Source: G020354085 sp964482055 (GTDB lineage Bacteria; Pseudomonadota; Gammaproteobacteria; Acidiferrobacterales; Sulfurifustaceae). From it: 64,000 bases of DNA. Where the stretch lies: positions 68,042 to 132,041 of the forward strand of contig CAYZVX010000001.1 of assembly GCA_964482055.1 (NCBI GenBank), written 5' to 3'. Below the pieces are notes generated by a model, which worked only from the letters and a program-made list of their open reading frames with translations, did not search any database and was not told the origin of the DNA. The translations under genes were made by a program, and so were the position numbers. This document shows, piece by piece, positions 8,736-16,895 of this stretch; positions within the stretch are counted from its first letter, which is position 1; every line of letters starts with the position of its first letter.

Positions 8736-9426
8736 GGCGCACGCCGAGCTATGCCGGCGGCTGAACTACGAGTTCCGCGATCCCAGCCTGCTTGAACGCG
8801 CCCTCACGCATCGCAGCAAGAGCGACCGCAACTACGAGCGCCTCGAGTTTCTTGGCGATAGCGTCCTCAATCTCGCCATATCGACGCTGCTTTACGACCG
8901 TTACCCCGATTTGTCCGAAGGCGAGCTGACGCGCCTGCGCGCCAGCCTGGTGAGGCAACAGACACTGGCGAGCCTGGCGCGCCAGATCGAGCTTGGCCAG
9001 CATCTGGAGCTTGGCGCCGGCGAGCTCAAGAGCGGCGGCTTTGATCGCGACTCGATCCTGGCCGATTCGCTGGAGGCGATCTTCGGCGCGGTTTACCAGG
9101 ACGGCGGTCAGGCCGCGGCGGCTTCGGTCATAGCGGCGCTCTACAACGAAACGTTGCAAGCGCTCGATCCGCGCGCGATCCCCAAGGACCCGAAGACGGA
9201 ATTGCAGGAGCTCCTGCAAAAGCGCGGCCTGCCGACGCCAGCCTACCGCGTCTTGGAGGTAAGCGGGGAACCGCACAGCCAGCACTTTGTGGTGGAGTGC
9301 GAGGTAGCCGCGTTGCCCAAGCTGGCGCGCGGCGAAGGCGCCAGTCGGCGCGGTGCCGAGCAGGCGGCCGCCGCCGAGCTTCTGCGCCAGTTGCGCATTG
9401 CCGGCGGGGCGCCACGTTCGGCATGA
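8725..9426 (+). CDS. rnc: Ribonuclease III
   Basis: This double-strand-specific endoribonuclease processes rRNA precursors and structured mRNAs. The signature ERLEFLGDSVLN is present, with the second acidic cluster around DSILADSLEAIFGAVY and a C-terminal dsRNA-binding domain from about KDPKTELQELLQKRG. GTG at 8725 gives 233 residues and an N-terminus like E. coli RNase III. A TTG at 8692 would add 11 residues. The stop overlaps era as ATGA. Confidence 0.95.
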   Translation: MDSRAHAELCRRLNYEFRDPSLLERALTHRSKSDRNYERLEFLGDSVLNLAISTLLYDRYPDLSEGELTRLRASLVRQQTLASLARQIELGQHLELGAGELKSGGFDRDSILADSLEAIFGAVYQDGGQAAAASVIAALYNETLQALDPRAIPKDPKTELQELLQKRGLPTPAYRVLEVSGEPHSQHFVVECEVAALPKLARGEGASRRGAEQAAAAELLRQLRIAGGAPRSA

Positions 9427-10322
9427 GCGACTCCCTGCATTGCGGCGTCGTGGCGCTGGTAGGGCGCCCGAACGTCGGCAAGTCGACTCTGCTCAACCGG
9501 CTGGTGGGGGAACGGCTGAGCATTACCTCGCAGCGACCGCAGACCACGCGTCACCGCATACTCGGCATCAGGACGCGGGAGCGCGGCCAGATCGTCTACG
9601 TCGACACCCCGGGCCTGCATCGCGACGTGCGCAAGCCGCTCAACCGCTACATGAACCGCGTCGCGCGCGCCAGCCTCGCCGGCGTAGATTGTCTCTTGCT
9701 CGTCATCGACGCCCAGGGCTGGGTCGAGGCCGACAACTACCCGCTGCAACTGGTACGCGAGCAGCGCTGTCCGGTGATCCTCGTGATCAACAAAATCGAC
9801 CGCCTCGCCACGCGCAGCGCGTTGTTGCCCTTGATCGACAGCCTCAGTCACAAGATGAGCTTCGCCGAGATCGTGCCGGTGTCGGCGCTCAAAGGCACCA
9901 ACGTGTCGGATCTGGAGGATGCAGTCTTGCGGCACCTGCCGGTCCAGCCCCCGCTGTACGCGGCCGAGCAGCTGACGGACAAGAGCGAGCGTTTCCTCGC
10001 CGCCGAGTTCATCCGCGAGCAGGTGTGCCGCGGCTTCGGGCAGGAGGTGCCCTACAGCGCTACGGTGCGGATCGAACAGTTTCGCCACAGCGGGGGCACG
10101 CGCCATATCGAGGCCACCATCCTCGTGGAGAAGGAAGGCCAGAAGGGAATCCTCATCGGCAAGGGTGGCGAACGCCTGAAGGCAATTGGCACGCGCGCCC
10201 GATCGGCCATGCAAAGGCTGTTTGGCGGCAAAGTGCATCTGCAACTTTGGGTCAAGGTCAAGCGCGGATGGTCGGAGAGCGAACAGGCGCTCAAGGCGCT
10301 CGGCTACACGGAGGAACCCTAG
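9423..10322 (+). CDS. era: GTPase Era
   Basis: This Ras-like GTPase binds 16S rRNA and assists assembly of the small ribosomal subunit. G1 is GRPNVGKST, G3 is DTPGL and G4 is NKID. The C-terminal KH domain includes EKEGQKGILIGKGGERLKAIGT. The product is 299 residues. ATG 9423 overlaps the rnc stop, the usual coupling of these genes. Confidence 0.97.
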   Translation: MSDSLHCGVVALVGRPNVGKSTLLNRLVGERLSITSQRPQTTRHRILGIRTRERGQIVYVDTPGLHRDVRKPLNRYMNRVARASLAGVDCLLLVIDAQGWVEADNYPLQLVREQRCPVILVINKIDRLATRSALLPLIDSLSHKMSFAEIVPVSALKGTNVSDLEDAVLRHLPVQPPLYAAEQLTDKSERFLAAEFIREQVCRGFGQEVPYSATVRIEQFRHSGGTRHIEATILVEKEGQKGILIGKGGERLKAIGTRARSAMQRLFGGKVHLQLWVKVKRGWSESEQALKALGYTEEP

Positions 10323-10323
10323 C

Positions 10324-11073
10324 GTGCGGGTCGCGGCCGAACCGGCGTTCGTCCTGCATGCTCGGGACTACAGCGAGAGCAGCCTGCTGCTCGAGGTCTT
10401 CGCCGCACGCCATGGACGCCTCGGGATCCTGGCGAAGGGCGCGCGGCGCCCCAGAAGCCCGTGGCGGGGAGTGCTCAAACCGTTCCAGCCGCTGCTGCTG
10501 AGCTGGAGTGGGCGCGGCGAGCTCGCGATTCTGACCGGGGCGGAGACCGAACGCGGCGCGGACGGCCTGACCGGGCTGGCGGTGTTCTTCGGCTTCTATC
10601 TGAACGAGCTGCTCGTGCGGCTGCTGCACCGCCACGACCCGCACGAGGCGCTGTACGGGGCCTATCGCCAAGCGCTCTTGAGCCTCGGTCGCGGGGAGGA
10701 ACACGAAGCGGTGCTGCGCATTTTCGAGAAGCACCTGCTGGGCGAGCTCGGCTACGGCCTGGTGCTCGATCACGACATCGACAGCGCGCCGCTCGACGCG
10801 CAGGCCGTGTATGATTACCTGCCGGAACGCGGCCCGCGCCGCCTCTCGAGCGACGCAGGTCCCGGGGAGGGCGTTTTGATCCGCGGCGCGAGCCTGCTGG
10901 CACTCGCGCGCGAGCGGTTCGATGACGAGGGTATGCTGCGCGAGGTGAAAACGCTGATGCGCGTGGCCCTTGCGCGCCACCTCGGCGACAAACCGCTCAA
11001 CAGCCGGCGCCTCTATCAAAGTGTCATGGCGGCACGTAGCAGGAACGGCACACGGAGCATCGGCACCACATGA
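10324..11073 (+). CDS. recO: DNA repair protein RecO
   Basis: RecO works with RecR to load RecA onto SSB-coated gaps. The 249-residue product has the N-terminal OB fold (PAFVLHARDYSESSLLLEVFAARHGRLGILAKGARRP) and the helical C-terminal domain (GFYLNELLVRLLHRHDPHEALYGAY). GTG at 10324 lies one base after the era stop and gives a normal N-terminus. The ORF also extends upstream into era without similarity. Confidence 0.94.
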   Translation: MRVAAEPAFVLHARDYSESSLLLEVFAARHGRLGILAKGARRPRSPWRGVLKPFQPLLLSWSGRGELAILTGAETERGADGLTGLAVFFGFYLNELLVRLLHRHDPHEALYGAYRQALLSLGRGEEHEAVLRIFEKHLLGELGYGLVLDHDIDSAPLDAQAVYDYLPERGPRRLSSDAGPGEGVLIRGASLLALARERFDDEGMLREVKTLMRVALARHLGDKPLNSRRLYQSVMAARSRNGTRSIGTT

Positions 11074-11801
11074 TCAGTCTGGGCGTCAACATCGACCATG
11101 TCGCGACCTTGCGCCAAGCGCGCGGTACGCGTTATCCCGATCCGGTGCACGCGGCCATCGCGGCAGAGCAGGCCGGCGCCGACGCCATTACGCTGCACCT
11201 GCGTGAGGATCGTCGGCATATCCAGGAGCGCGATGTCGAGATGCTGCGCGACATCCTGCAGACCCGCATGAATCTGGAGATGGCCGTGACCGACGACATG
11301 CTGGCGTTCGCGCGGCGCGTCCGCCCGCACGATTGCTGTCTCGTGCCGGAGCGTCGCCAGGAGCTCACCACCGAGGGCGGGCTCGATGTCGCGGGACAGC
11401 TGCGGCGCATCCGCGACGCCTGCGCGCGCCTGGCCGAGGCCGGTATCCGCGTGTCGCTGTTCGTCGACCCGGACCCCCGCCAGATCGAGGCCGCCGTGCA
11501 GAGCGGGGCGCCGGTAATCGAAATTCACACCGGTCACTATGCCGAAGCCGGTGACCCGGTGATCTGGCGCGAAGAGCTCGCGCGTATCGAGCAGGCCGTG
11601 GTGCAAGGGCGCGAGGCGCGCCTGCAGGTCAACGCCGGTCACGGCCTCAACTACCACAATGTGCAGTCCATTGCCGCCATCCCGGGCGTATCGGAGCTCA
11701 ACATCGGTCACGCCATCGTCGCGCGCGCCTTGTTCACCGGATTCGGCGAAGCGGTGCGCGAAATGAAGCGCCTCATGGTCGAGGCCGCCACGCACAGATG
11801 A
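11070..11801 (+). CDS. pdxJ: Pyridoxine 5'-phosphate synthase
   Basis: This enzyme condenses 3-amino-2-oxopropyl phosphate with 1-deoxyxylulose 5-phosphate to make pyridoxine phosphate. The TIM-barrel protein opens with the family signature ISLGVNIDHVATLRQARGT and contains HLREDRRHIQERD and VNAGHGLNYHNV. At 243 residues it has the usual length. It overlaps recO and acpS by 4 bases each. Confidence 0.97.
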   Translation: MISLGVNIDHVATLRQARGTRYPDPVHAAIAAEQAGADAITLHLREDRRHIQERDVEMLRDILQTRMNLEMAVTDDMLAFARRVRPHDCCLVPERRQELTTEGGLDVAGQLRRIRDACARLAEAGIRVSLFVDPDPRQIEAAVQSGAPVIEIHTGHYAEAGDPVIWREELARIEQAVVQGREARLQVNAGHGLNYHNVQSIAAIPGVSELNIGHAIVARALFTGFGEAVREMKRLMVEAATHR

Positions 11802-12178
11802 TCTTCGGCATCGGCACCGACATCGTGCGCGTTTCGCGCATGCGAAAGAATCTCGAGCGCTACGGCCAGCGTTTCGCGGAGCGCATCCTCACGGACCACG
11901 AGATGGAGGAGTTCCGCCGCTCGGCCCGCCCCGCGCATTACCTTGCGCGCCGCTTCGCCGCCAAGGAGGCGGCCGCCAAGGCACTCGGCACCGGGTTCGC
12001 CGGCGGCGTGCAACTGCGCCACATCGGCGTGACCCATGACGCCGCCGGTAAACCGCGGCTCGAATTCAGCGGCCGCGCAGCCGAGGTGCTGCACGAGCGG
12101 CGCATCGCGATCACGCACATCAGCCTCTCCGACGAAGAGGACCACGCGGTGGCCTTCGTCACCCTCGAAACGCCCTGA
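11798..12178 (+). CDS. acpS: Holo-acyl-carrier-protein synthase
   Basis: This enzyme transfers 4'-phosphopantetheine from CoA to apo-ACP. The protein has FGIGTDIVRVSRM at the N-terminus (metal-binding Asp) and RRFAAKEAAAKALGTGF (Glu and Lys of the active site). It is 126 residues, as usual, and is the last gene of the rnc-era-recO-pdxJ-acpS operon. It could also prime the divergent ACP encoded near 59.8 kb. Confidence 0.96.
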   Translation: MIFGIGTDIVRVSRMRKNLERYGQRFAERILTDHEMEEFRRSARPAHYLARRFAAKEAAAKALGTGFAGGVQLRHIGVTHDAAGKPRLEFSGRAAEVLHERRIAITHISLSDEEDHAVAFVTLETP

Positions 12179-12365
12179 CGGATCGGCGGACACACCCGCC
12201 GCCGGCGGGCTTGCGGCAGTCTCGTATTCCTGCGAGGACGCGAATAGCGCTGACCCCCGGCTCTTTCCGCTGCACGAAGTCCACAGCCTCATCGGGTGCC
12301 CGGCCTGTCCGTGCGGGATACATCCCTCGGGCACATCTTTTGCAATTCTATCCTATGAGGCCTGA

Positions 12366-12379
12366 TTGATCTCGATCAA
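12366..12379 (+). promoter_or_regulatory. FNR/ANR-type binding site
   Basis: TTGATCTCGATCAA is a perfect match to the FNR/ANR consensus TTGAT-N4-ATCAA. Its centre is 12372.5. A plausible -10 hexamer, TAGCAT, lies at 12402-12407, which puts the start point near 12414 and the box at about -41.5, the classical activating position. The next gene starts at 12434. Confidence 0.6.
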
Positions 12380-12433
12380 CTCAAGGCCACCCGTTCCTGT
12401 TTAGCATTATCGGTGCAAGCGCGTCCGTTGCAC

Positions 12434-13390
12434 ATGAAAAACAACCGTAGAAATCGCCACGCTTGTCCCGCGTGGACGCAAATTGCCGGCCTCGCGTTTG
12501 CGCTCTTCACGGCTGCTCCTGGTTTTGCTCAGGGGGCCGAGCCGCCACCGGACGCTTGGCTTGAGCGGATCCTCGCAAGCCTGCAGCAACTCGAAACGCA
12601 AGCACAGGATCAGGCAGCCCGGGCCGACCGCAAGATCCTTGCCGCCGAGCAGGTGATCCGCCAAAGCACGGAGGCATTCGCCGCCGCTGAAGCGGCCGCA
12701 AACGCCACCGCTCGCGACACTGCCCGCCAGGCGCTTGCGCGCGCCACGGCCGCCGAGGCCCGCGCCAGGCGTCTGCGCGAGGCGGCCGAGGTCAATGCGC
12801 ATCGTGCGCGTGCAGCCGCCCGCTCCGTGCGGCGACTGGCTGACACGGCAAGGGAGATCCAGGCGAAGGCGTTGCTCGTGTTCCAGAAGGGCGACGTGCG
12901 GATTTCAAGCCCGCAAGGTGCCCGGCAGACTTCCGATCCTTCCGTGGCGCGACCGCTGCAAAGTGGAGATATGTTGCGCACGGGCCCAGGCGGCTTTGCG
13001 CAGTTATTCCTCGGTGATGGCCAAAGCACGGTCATGCTGGGCGAGAATACGACAGCAAGCTACCGCGACAGCGAGGAACGCACCGTGCTCGATTTGGTCT
13101 CGGGTGAGGTCAGGCTGGCGGTCAAGAAATGGACAAAGCGATTCGAAATTCCAACACCGACAGCAGTCTGCGCAGTTCGCGGTACCCGGTTCGCCGTTCG
13201 CCATGACAGGGAAACGAGAAATACGGAACTTGCGGTAGTCGAGGGAATGGTCGAGGCGTGGCCGCTGGCAGCAGACAAACCAATCGAAGTGCCCGCCGGC
13301 ATGCGCTTACTGATCAGGTCCGACGGCGCCGTGGGAGGACCGCTCGCACTTGATCCTTCCGCCGTCGATCCATGGGAATCCGGTTTCTGA
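12434..13390 (+). CDS. Exported FecR-domain protein
   Basis: The 318-residue product has a signal peptide (IAGLAFALFTAAPGFAQG) and then an Ala-rich, strongly helical segment (about residues 40-150) that looks like a coiled coil. A FecR-type domain follows (LRTGPGGFAQLFLGDGQSTVMLGENT, then FEIPTPTAVCAVRGTRFAVRHD). Such domains occur in periplasmic sensors and in cell-surface proteins. There is no membrane anchor and no FecI sigma factor nearby, so a classical iron-uptake sensor is unlikely. ATG 12434 was chosen over an upstream GTG because it starts the signal peptide. It is the first of three exported-protein genes behind the FNR-type box. Confidence 0.75.
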   Translation: MKNNRRNRHACPAWTQIAGLAFALFTAAPGFAQGAEPPPDAWLERILASLQQLETQAQDQAARADRKILAAEQVIRQSTEAFAAAEAAANATARDTARQALARATAAEARARRLREAAEVNAHRARAAARSVRRLADTAREIQAKALLVFQKGDVRISSPQGARQTSDPSVARPLQSGDMLRTGPGGFAQLFLGDGQSTVMLGENTTASYRDSEERTVLDLVSGEVRLAVKKWTKRFEIPTPTAVCAVRGTRFAVRHDRETRNTELAVVEGMVEAWPLAADKPIEVPAGMRLLIRSDGAVGGPLALDPSAVDPWESGF

Positions 13391-13414
13391 AACATCCGTG
13401 CGAGGCCGGGAGTC

Positions 13415-14587
13415 ATGTGTAACCTTGCGACAACACCATCGGTCGGGCGATTTTGCGCGAACACCGTGCTCGCCGCCGTGACGGCCTTCCTGCTTGCGGC
13501 TCTCGGCCATTCCCCAGTCGGCGCCGCAGGCGCCGTATGCGACGGGACGGTCGTGCCCGGCCGTGGTTTCGTAAGAGCAGGCAATACCTACAACGTGACA
13601 AAAGGCGGGACGACCTACATATGCGTCGCCTGTGGAAGCTGCCGTCCGTTGTCGTCTGGTCAGGGCGCCGGAGGCGGCAACTTCGGAGGGACGTCAACAC
13701 GAAGCATGGTTGGAAACGCGATCGTCGGCGGCTTCATGTCGGGCCTCCAGCAGGACTTTGCGGATGCGCAGGCAGAGCGGGGGCGGGAGGCAGCCGAAGC
13801 CGCGGCGCGTGCGCAGGCAGAACGTATCCGGCGCGAGCGGCAAGAGGCAGCCCGGCGCAAGGAATTCGAGCAACAGAGGTCCGAGACACTGGGAGCATTG
13901 AAGGGTTTTTCCGCGGACAGTGGCTCGGGTGCGGGCGGCGCGGACGGCTTGGGGCTCAAGCCCTTGACGCTCGACAGTGCGGCAGACCGAGCGACCGACA
14001 GCCTCGGGCTGAAGGCCTTGCCATCGGCCACGGCAGACAATGCGTCCACCGGCGGCTCGAAAGCGTTGCGCGATGCGCGCTGCGCCACGCTACGCTCCAT
14101 CGCCGCTGCGCGCGAGACGAGCGCTGAGCAGGCGCGCGTGAAGTCCGAACGCGCCATGCAGGGTGCGGGTGATGCAGACTGCCCGCTGCCGCCGCCCCAC
14201 GTACCCATGCCGTCGTCGCAATCCGTCCGGACCCCGGAAACCGCCGCTCGCATCAAGGCGACTGAAGAGCTCATCCGGCAGCTGAGCCACAACAGCCAGG
14301 CCTTGACCGAGGCGAACGCCAGGCGCCAGAAGACTGTCGAGGAGCTCGAACGCGCCAGGAACGAGGTTAAAGCCCTGACAAACCAGCCGCACGACGAGGC
14401 ACAACGCAAGGCGCAGGCCGCGCTCGCGGCTGCCGCCAGACTCGAGCAGGAGCTCGCCGAGGTCGAACAGACGATCAGGGACATCAAGAACAAGAACACG
14501 CAACTGGCCGGGCAGCTTGGTGACCTCGAGCGGCATAGCCCGTCTGGCGAGCCTGGCGTCCCCGTTTCCCCGAACGCCCATCCTTAA
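13415..14587 (+). CDS. Exported protein with N-terminal Cys motif and coiled coil
   Basis: I do not recognise a family for this 390-residue protein. It has a signal peptide (VLAAVTAFLLAALGHSPVGAAG) and then a short Cys-containing module (AVCDGTVVPGRGF ... TTYICVACGSCRPL) that could hold a metal or disulfides. Long charged helical stretches follow, around residues 108-155 (RGREAAEAAARAQAERIRRE) and 285-375 (LTEANARRQKTVEELERARNEV), probably coiled coils. The middle is Gly/Ser/Ala-rich. It lies 24 bases after the FecR-domain gene and 12 bases before the TPR-PDZ gene, so it is probably in their operon. Confidence 0.65.
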   Translation: MCNLATTPSVGRFCANTVLAAVTAFLLAALGHSPVGAAGAVCDGTVVPGRGFVRAGNTYNVTKGGTTYICVACGSCRPLSSGQGAGGGNFGGTSTRSMVGNAIVGGFMSGLQQDFADAQAERGREAAEAAARAQAERIRRERQEAARRKEFEQQRSETLGALKGFSADSGSGAGGADGLGLKPLTLDSAADRATDSLGLKALPSATADNASTGGSKALRDARCATLRSIAAARETSAEQARVKSERAMQGAGDADCPLPPPHVPMPSSQSVRTPETAARIKATEELIRQLSHNSQALTEANARRQKTVEELERARNEVKALTNQPHDEAQRKAQAALAAAARLEQELAEVEQTIRDIKNKNTQLAGQLGDLERHSPSGEPGVPVSPNAHP

Positions 14588-14599
14588 GGGAGGATCGCC

Positions 14600-15292
14600 A
14601 TGAGGACAACGGCTGCACTCTTGTTCACGATCTGCGCCCTAGTCGCACAGACAGCATGGGGTACCGGCACCATCCCCGAGGAGGCGCGCCGGCATCTCAT
14701 TCGAGGACGCACGGCCCTGGAGATGGGACAAACGATGGCGGCGTTTCACGAGGCGCGCCGGGAATTCGCCAGGGCCGTCGAGATCGCCCCCGGCTGGGCC
14801 GACGCGCATTACAACCTTGCGGTCGTGCAAGCCAAGACTGGCGACCTGAATGGAGCCATCGAGTCATATCACCGCTACCTCGAGCTTGACCCGCAGGCCC
14901 GGGACGCCCAGAAGGTCAAGGATGAAATCGTCAAGCTGGAATACCAGAAAGAACAACAGGAACGAACATCGCCGTTCATCCGTCACATGGCCATGCTCAC
15001 GGCAGGTGGTATCGGCGCAGGGATCAAGGCCGACGCTGCAAGTGGCGAGATCCTTCTCGCTCTGGTCGCCAAGGGTTCGGCGGCGGAAGCGGCGGGCCTA
15101 CAGGCCGGCGACCGGCTTCTGGCCGTGGACGGCAAGACAACAGCCGGTCTGCGCGAAGATCAGGTCGTGAAGCTCGTGCGCGGTGAACCCGGAACGCCGG
15201 TGAAACTCACGATCCTGCGTGACGGCTGGGACCAGCCGCGGGAATTCTCGCTGACGCGCATGAATGCCCCCGCAGCGAGATTTTTGCGGTAA
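14600..15292 (+). CDS. Exported TPR-PDZ protein (5' part of a broken gene)
   Basis: The 230-residue product has a signal peptide (ALLFTICALVAQTAWG), about two TPR repeats (AFHEARREFARAVEIAPGWADAHYNLAVVQAK, GDLNGAIESYHRYLELDPQARDA) and one PDZ domain (residues about 140-220). It ends at TAA 15290-15292. The same reading frame continues past the stop into a second PDZ domain and then a CFI-box domain. I therefore read it as the 5' part of a larger TPR-PDZ-PDZ-CFI gene. The truncated form could still make a stable protein. Confidence 0.7.
   Translation: MRTTAALLFTICALVAQTAWGTGTIPEEARRHLIRGRTALEMGQTMAAFHEARREFARAVEIAPGWADAHYNLAVVQAKTGDLNGAIESYHRYLELDPQARDAQKVKDEIVKLEYQKEQQERTSPFIRHMAMLTAGGIGAGIKADAASGEILLALVAKGSAAEAAGLQAGDRLLAVDGKTTAGLREDQVVKLVRGEPGTPVKLTILRDGWDQPREFSLTRMNAPAARFLR
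15101..15232 (+). repeat. 132-bp perfect direct repeat, copy 1
   Basis: Identical base for base to 15416-15547. It encodes the core of a PDZ domain (QAGDRLLAVDGKTTAGLRED onward) in the same frame. Confidence 0.95.
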
Positions 15293-15322
15293 CCCCCGTT
15301 CGCGCCGCCCCTGCCGCGCGGC

Positions 15323-15595
15323 GTGATCGGCGTGAGCATCCAGGTCGGCGAGCCGGATAGTGTCGTGCGCCTGGCCGAGACCCTGCCCGAGTCGACGGCG
15401 CAAGCGGCAGGCCCGCAGGCCGGCGACCGGCTTCTGGCCGTGGACGGCAAGACAACAGCCGGTCTGCGCGAAGATCAGGTCGTGAAGCTCGTGCGCGGTG
15501 AACCCGGAACGCCGGTGAAACTCACGATCCTGCGTGACGGCTGGGACAGCCCACGTGATTTTGCGTTGACGCGCAAGGACCTGGACCGCCGCTGA
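15323..15595 (+). pseudogene. Second PDZ domain, in frame with the preceding gene but separated by a stop
   Basis: This stretch encodes 90 residues from a GTG at 15323, forming a PDZ domain (IGVSIQVGEPDSVVRLAETLPES, then the same 44 residues as the upstream PDZ). It is in the same frame as the gene ending at 15292, with only a Pro-rich linker (PPFAPPLPRG) between. It ends at TGA 15593-15595, and the frame again continues into the CFI-box. It could be translated alone, but it lacks a signal peptide, so a broken domain of a larger exported protein is more likely. Confidence 0.6.
15416..15547 (+). repeat. 132-bp perfect direct repeat, copy 2
   Basis: Identical to 15101-15232, offset 315 bp (105 codons). 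Flanking sequence has diverged, so the identity suggests a recent duplication or gene conversion within the PDZ pair. Confidence 0.95.
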
Positions 15596-15930
15596 CGTCG
15601 AACCGCGGAGCCTCCGCCACGGGGCTCGGGCTGCTTCATCGCCACTGCGGCCTACGGCTCGTACCTCGATGCGCACGTCGAGGCGCTGCGCGGTCTCCGC
15701 GATCGCCATCTCCTGACGAACGTGCCAGGCCGGGCGTTCGTAGAGTTCTACTACCCTCACTCGCCGCCCCGATCTCCGCCTACATTGCCGAGCGGCCGTG
15801 GGCGCGGGCGGCGGCGCGCTGGGTCTTGACTCCAATCGTGTTCAGTATTCGCAACCCGGCAGAAACGGCGCTGCTCGCACTCGCCGGCGTGGTAATGTTC
15901 TCGCGCATGCGTTGCCTAATTGCGGGGTAA
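15596..15930 (+). pseudogene. CFI-box C-terminal domain, frameshifted
   Basis: In the frame of the two PDZ segments the DNA encodes GSGCFIATAAYGSYLDAHVE, then ALRGLRDRHLLTNVPGRAFVEFYYPHSPP. This is the conserved CFI-box module found at the C-terminus of assorted bacterial exported proteins. At the run of four C at 15767-15770 the frame shifts, and the domain continues as PISAYIAERPWARAAARW and a hydrophobic tail to TAA 15928-15930. One extra C would restore a continuous SPPPISAYIAE reading. It is either a decayed gene or a homopolymer error. Confidence 0.65.
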
Positions 15931-15962
15931 CGGGGTAAGGGGAACGAAACCGGCTGCGAAAC

Positions 15963-15985
15963 GAAAAGGGCCGCCTGTGCGGCCC
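15963..15985 (-). terminator. Terminator downstream of tRNA-Asn
   Basis: On the minus strand, stem GGGCCGC/GCGGCCC with loop ACAG is followed by TTTT. It lies 11 bases past the tRNA 3' end. Confidence 0.7.
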
Positions 15986-15996
15986 TCCTGTCTGGA

Positions 15997-16072
<76 letters not shown>

Positions 16073-16174
16073 ATTCTGGGTCGCGACCCTTGGCGCGAAA
16101 TATCGTGGGCACCCGCGCTTTCGGGCGGCGTATGTTACTTGTGGCCGGCAGAGAGGGTCAAGCCGCGTGCGCGG

Positions 16175-16777
16175 TTAGCGACACTGCGGTTTGGAGCCGG
16201 TGGAGGTCCGATCCGACACGCGCGCCCGGCCCACACGATTCAGAATCACGGTCTTTGCCGTGCCGCGTCGATCGCACAGGGTAAAGGTGCCGTTCATCGG
16301 GGTCTGCCCGGTTGGATAGTAGGTGAAGCCGTTATTGCGCTCGCTCGCGGCGGGGCCAACGCCCGACGCGCGAAGATCCAGCTTGTGCCCGGCACTCAAG
16401 GCCTGCTGCACGCGGATCACGGTTTCGTCGGCGCCACGCTCCTTGTCCTGATCGGCGTCGACGAACACGATCCAGCCTTGTTCCCAGCGGCTATCCGGCG
16501 TGCAGCGCGCGCCGCTCGCGCTCTTGCACACGGTCACTGGGGTGGCGCGCCGAATGGCCTCCGAGCGGGCGAACGCAAGATGCGTCACGAGCACGTTCAC
16601 ATCGGTCGACAAGCGCTGTCGCTCAAGCAGGGGATCGAGCCCGCCAGCAACGCCCGCGCTGAGAACGCCAACTACTCCGATGCTGGTCAGCAAGTCGTAA
16701 AGCGAGTAACCACGTTGGCGGCCTGACGTGACCGGACCAACGGCACGGAGACGGATACGGATACGGAGGCGACGCAT
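16175..16777 (-). CDS. Type IV pseudopilin, FimT/GspH family
   Basis: The 200-residue product has a short basic leader and a prepilin-like cleavage site (RQRG, then YSLYDLLTSIGVVGVLSAGV). A GspH/FimT-type domain follows (RLSTDVNVLVTHLAFARSEAIRRATPVTVC, WEQGWIVFVDADQD). It is probably a minor pilin or secretion pseudopilin. The mature N-terminus departs from the usual FTLIE: Tyr replaces Phe at +1 and Asp replaces Glu at +5. RBS GGGAAGG precedes the ATG. No other pilus genes are near. Confidence 0.8.
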   Translation of the reverse strand: MRRLRIRIRLRAVGPVTSGRQRGYSLYDLLTSIGVVGVLSAGVAGGLDPLLERQRLSTDVNVLVTHLAFARSEAIRRATPVTVCKSASGARCTPDSRWEQGWIVFVDADQDKERGADETVIRVQQALSAGHKLDLRASGVGPAASERNNGFTYYPTGQTPMNGTFTLCDRRGTAKTVILNRVGRARVSDRTSTGSKPQCR

Positions 16778-16895
16778 GTTGCACCTTCCCTGGTTTTTCT
16801 TGTTCCATGCCGGGGCGGCATGATCGACAACAGCGAATTCCGTTTCTGCCGAATACTATGCCGGGCGCGGCGACGGCTGTAAAGCGTGACGGCGC

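Noticed and set aside
13415..14587. Possible TonB or TolA-like protein because of the long Ala/Arg-rich helices
   Set aside because: There is no N-terminal membrane anchor of TonB/TolA type and no C-terminal TonB domain; only coiled coil is supported.
15290..15292. Stop codon read through or recoded to make a tandem-PDZ protein
   Set aside because: It is TAA, which is not a usual recoding codon, and no recoding element is visible; decay or error is simpler.
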